From Niastella soli (GTDB lineage Bacteria > Bacteroidota > Bacteroidia > Chitinophagales > Chitinophagaceae): a stretch of DNA of 64,000 nt. The first letter of the stretch is position 1, and the number at the start of each line of letters is the position of its first letter. Of this stretch, positions 62,220 to 64,000 are shown piece after piece. The notes below the pieces were generated by a model, which did no database searches, had not been told where the DNA came from, and saw nothing but the letters and a program-made list of their open reading frames with translations. Both the position numbers and the translations under genes were made by a program. The stretch spans positions 434,001 through 498,000 of the forward strand of contig NZ_JAGHKO010000004.1 in NCBI RefSeq assembly GCF_017742245.1. Reading direction: 5' to 3'.

Positions 62220-63107
62220 ATGAAAATTACTGTAACGGGTTCTTTAGGAAATATTAGTCATGTTCTTATAGAAAAATTGGCAACAAATGGTCACGAAGTA
62301 AAAGTCATAAGTTCAAATGCCGAAAAAATTAAAGAAATTGAAAAACTAAAAGCAACCCCTTTGATTGGTTCTTTAAAGAATGCGGAATTTGTTCTTCACG
62401 CATTTAAAGATGCCGATGCGGTATATACAATGATCCCGCCTGATTTTTCAGTTCCGGATTATTATGATTTTGCAGATAAAATACACCAAAATTATGTACA
62501 GGCTATTGAACAAAATAACATCCAATATGCGGTAAATCTAAGTAGCATTGGTGTTGCATTTGCAGGCACTGAACCTTTGACAAGGTATTACAATCTGGAA
62601 AAACGCCTTGATGAAATACCGGGATTAAACGTTGTTCATCTACGCCCTGCAATGTTCTATACCAATTTTTATGGCAGCCTGGAAATGATAAAACATCAGA
62701 GTATTATTGGGCATAATCTTGCCGAAACTGTTGATCTGCTTATGACACACCCAGGTGACATTGCAGAAGCGGCATTCACCTACCTAAATTCTCTTTCTTT
62801 CAGTGGACATCAAATCAGACACATCGTTAGTGATGTAAAAAATGGTAAGGAAATAGCCCAAATATTGAGTGACGCAATTAACAAGCCATTACATTGGGTT
62901 GAATTTCCTGATGATGCTTTATTAGCAGGGTTGCTACAAAATGGATTTTCTCAAGATGCTGCCGAAACCCTCATAGTAAATGCGGGAAAGGCTATCAGAG
63001 AAGGATTATTCAATGAGTACAAGGCAGATAAATACAAATTAGTAGGAAGCCGAAAATTTGTTGATTTTGCTAAAGAATTCGCAATGGCTTATAAATTTAA
63101 CAATTAA
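62220..63107 (+). CDS. NmrA-type atypical SDR, probable NAD(P)H:quinone oxidoreductase-like protein
   Basis: A 295-residue protein with an N-terminal Rossmann fold: MKITVTGSLGNISHVLIEKL, where the family Gly-rich loop GxxGxxG is changed to GSLGNIS. Then LKNAEFVLHAFKDADAVYTM and NLSSIGVAFAGTEPL. The active-site Tyr-x-x-x-Lys is not obvious, as in other NmrA-like proteins. C-terminal part: DIAEAAFTYLNSLSF and the substrate-binding lobe. The layout divergent from an HxlR gene recalls QorB, a quinone reductase, but the substrate is not fixed by sequence. Confidence 0.85.
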   Translation: MKITVTGSLGNISHVLIEKLATNGHEVKVISSNAEKIKEIEKLKATPLIGSLKNAEFVLHAFKDADAVYTMIPPDFSVPDYYDFADKIHQNYVQAIEQNNIQYAVNLSSIGVAFAGTEPLTRYYNLEKRLDEIPGLNVVHLRPAMFYTNFYGSLEMIKHQSIIGHNLAETVDLLMTHPGDIAEAAFTYLNSLSFSGHQIRHIVSDVKNGKEIAQILSDAINKPLHWVEFPDDALLAGLLQNGFSQDAAETLIVNAGKAIREGLFNEYKADKYKLVGSRKFVDFAKEFAMAYKFNN

Positions 63108-63178
63108 GTTTTAGCAATTATCCCATCCTTATTTATTCGATTAAGGTTCATAAATTCACCAGTTACCTTCAAATCCTG

Positions 63179-63256
63179 TATTAACTGGTTAGATGTTCGT
63201 CCAACCGCCCCGACTAAATAATCAAGGCAGTAAAAATGCTGCCTTGGTTATTTTTA
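63179..63256 (+). other. tRNA-tail-like sequence and terminator after the NmrA-type gene
   Basis: GGTTAGATGTTCGTCCAACC followed by GCCCCGACTA resembles the T-arm and acceptor end of a tRNA, but the loop is short and no other arm is seen. Directly after it AATAATCAAGGCAG (63217-63230) pairs with CTGCCTTGGTTATT (63239-63252) and T residues follow, a good terminator. The rest of 63257-63642 shows no supported gene. Confidence 0.4.
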
Positions 63257-63642
63257 TCACTTACTGAAATGCAGTCGCCTCCATTGTATAGTAATAATGG
63301 AATATAATAACGTAATATTAATTAGCTAAAACTTCGTCTGCATCAAGAAATCCTGGAATCATGGCCATCAGCAAATCCGTTTTTTGCGTCAATCCAGGAT
63401 GCATGGTTCCAGGCAAAATGGCAAATTGTGAGGCAGGCATCGATAATTCACCTAAGCTTCCTCCCCCAAATAAGTATAACATTAAGGAAGGGAAGTTCGA
63501 ATCAAAATTGATTACCCAATGGCCCTTCGTACAGGCATCTCTGCCTACTACGCAAGACTCGCTTAAATACCCAATTGTTTACCAGGCTGTTAAACTTTTC
63601 TAGTGTCACTTTGTTAGTTATTATTTTGAATACCTTCAATAC

Positions 63643-64000
63643 GTGAAAAACCAGGTGGCCATATTTTTATTAGTGATTTACCTGTTCGGTTCAACCGACG
63701 CGTATCAACTATTGAAATTACCGCAGTTGGTAGGGCATTATGTGAAACATAAAAGTGAAAGCCCACACCTGACGTTTGGCTCATTTTTCAAAATGCACTA
63801 CATTGATCCTCAGCCATTTGATAACGACTACAAGCAGGATATGCAGTTGCCGTTCAAAACGGCACTAAATATTTACGGTAGAAATTTGCCTACTGACTTA
63901 ACTGTTTTACCCAGGATCATTTTCAGTGCCCCGGCAGAAAATCCAGGTTTACAACCTGTTTTGAATGATAATATCCCTCCTTTTTTATTTACCTACAGCA
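63643..64000 (+). CDS. Hypothetical secreted or membrane protein, 3'-truncated by the window edge
   Basis: From a GTG at 63643 the frame stays open to the right edge (119 codons): VKNQVAIFLLVIYLFGSTDA, then QLLKLPQLVGHYVKHK, SFFKMHYIDPQPFDNDYKQD and MQLPFKTA. The first 20 residues look like a signal or membrane segment. An in-frame stop at 63601-63603 fixes the region of the start. I recall no named family for this type; small proteins of this design occur in Bacteroidota envelope-metal gene groups, but that is a weak memory. Confidence 0.7.
   Translation, partial: MKNQVAIFLLVIYLFGSTDAYQLLKLPQLVGHYVKHKSESPHLTFGSFFKMHYIDPQPFDNDYKQDMQLPFKTALNIYGRNLPTDLTVLPRIIFSAPAENPGLQPVLNDNIPPFLFTYS

Noticed and set aside
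63361-63603. 80-codon open frame (MAISKSVFCVNPGC...) before the last gene
   Set aside because: It lacks a recognisable domain, has no signal peptide or promoter box, and its residue use looks unlike coding sequence. It could be a remnant.

Overview
The window looks like a chromosomal segment of a Bacteroidota bacterium, most likely of the family Chitinophagaceae (Niastella/Chitinophaga-like; this is inference). The signs are promoter boxes of the Bacteroidota form TAnnTTTG, weak or absent Shine-Dalgarno sequences, many Sec/lipobox surface lipoproteins, a type IX secretion (T9SS) C-terminal domain, TonB-dependent receptor architecture and stand-alone CheY-like receivers. No rRNA, intact tRNA, CRISPR array or intact insertion sequence was recognised.

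Layout. 0-5 kb: end of a lipoprotein gene, a gene graveyard (fragments of an outer-membrane barrel and a TonB plug), two orphan response regulators and a secreted DUF4082/Fn3/beta-helix-like lipoprotein. 5-9.6 kb: metal and anion handling, with a Cys-rich copper-storage-like protein, a CLC-type Cl-/H+ antiporter, and a chromate module made of a ChrB-domain/AraC fusion regulator, a small envelope protein and ChrA. 9.6-15.7 kb (minus strand): an ArnT-like glycosyltransferase, an ArnC/DPM-like glycosyltransferase and a UPF0104-type membrane protein, then a B12/radical-SAM enzyme with a flavodoxin-like gene downstream, and an RRM protein. 16-20.4 kb: two consecutive AraC regulator plus FAD monooxygenase pairs, the second enzyme being Tet(X)-like. 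20.5-30 kb: response regulators, a NodU/CmcH-type carbamoyltransferase, two adjacent lipoproteins with Cys clusters (BNR/sialidase-like and YHS), an RhlE-type RNA helicase, a cold-shock-domain protein and a VOC enzyme, separated by repeat-bearing intergenic DNA.

30.4-42.7 kb (minus strand) is the most striking part: a LamG-like T9SS-exported protein, a 3248-residue SpvB/FG-GAP/RHS protein with a distinct C-terminal module of about 250 residues, and a small polytopic membrane protein starting 5 bp after it. This is the layout of a polymorphic toxin with a candidate immunity gene. 43-47 kb: an EthD-like lipoprotein, a GH5 lipoprotein with a LacI-type palindrome upstream, an M23 peptidase and a HAD phosphatase. 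47.2-47.6 kb: a 3' tRNA fragment and a broken FAD-monooxygenase tail. 47.7-52.2 kb: a TPR/HisKA_2 sensor kinase followed by a GAF-containing sigma-54-type response regulator. 52.4-55.3 kb: two alpha/beta hydrolases, a DJ-1/PfpI protein and an ABM monooxygenase. 55.6-61.6 kb: a TonB-type outer-membrane receptor and a MacB-like ABC permease. 62-63 kb: a broken HxlR repressor divergent from an NmrA-type oxidoreductase. The last gene runs off the right edge.

Starts were moved inside the longest open frame where a signal peptide, conserved N-terminus or promoter position argued for it; each case is stated. Functions are read from motifs by eye, without database searches.
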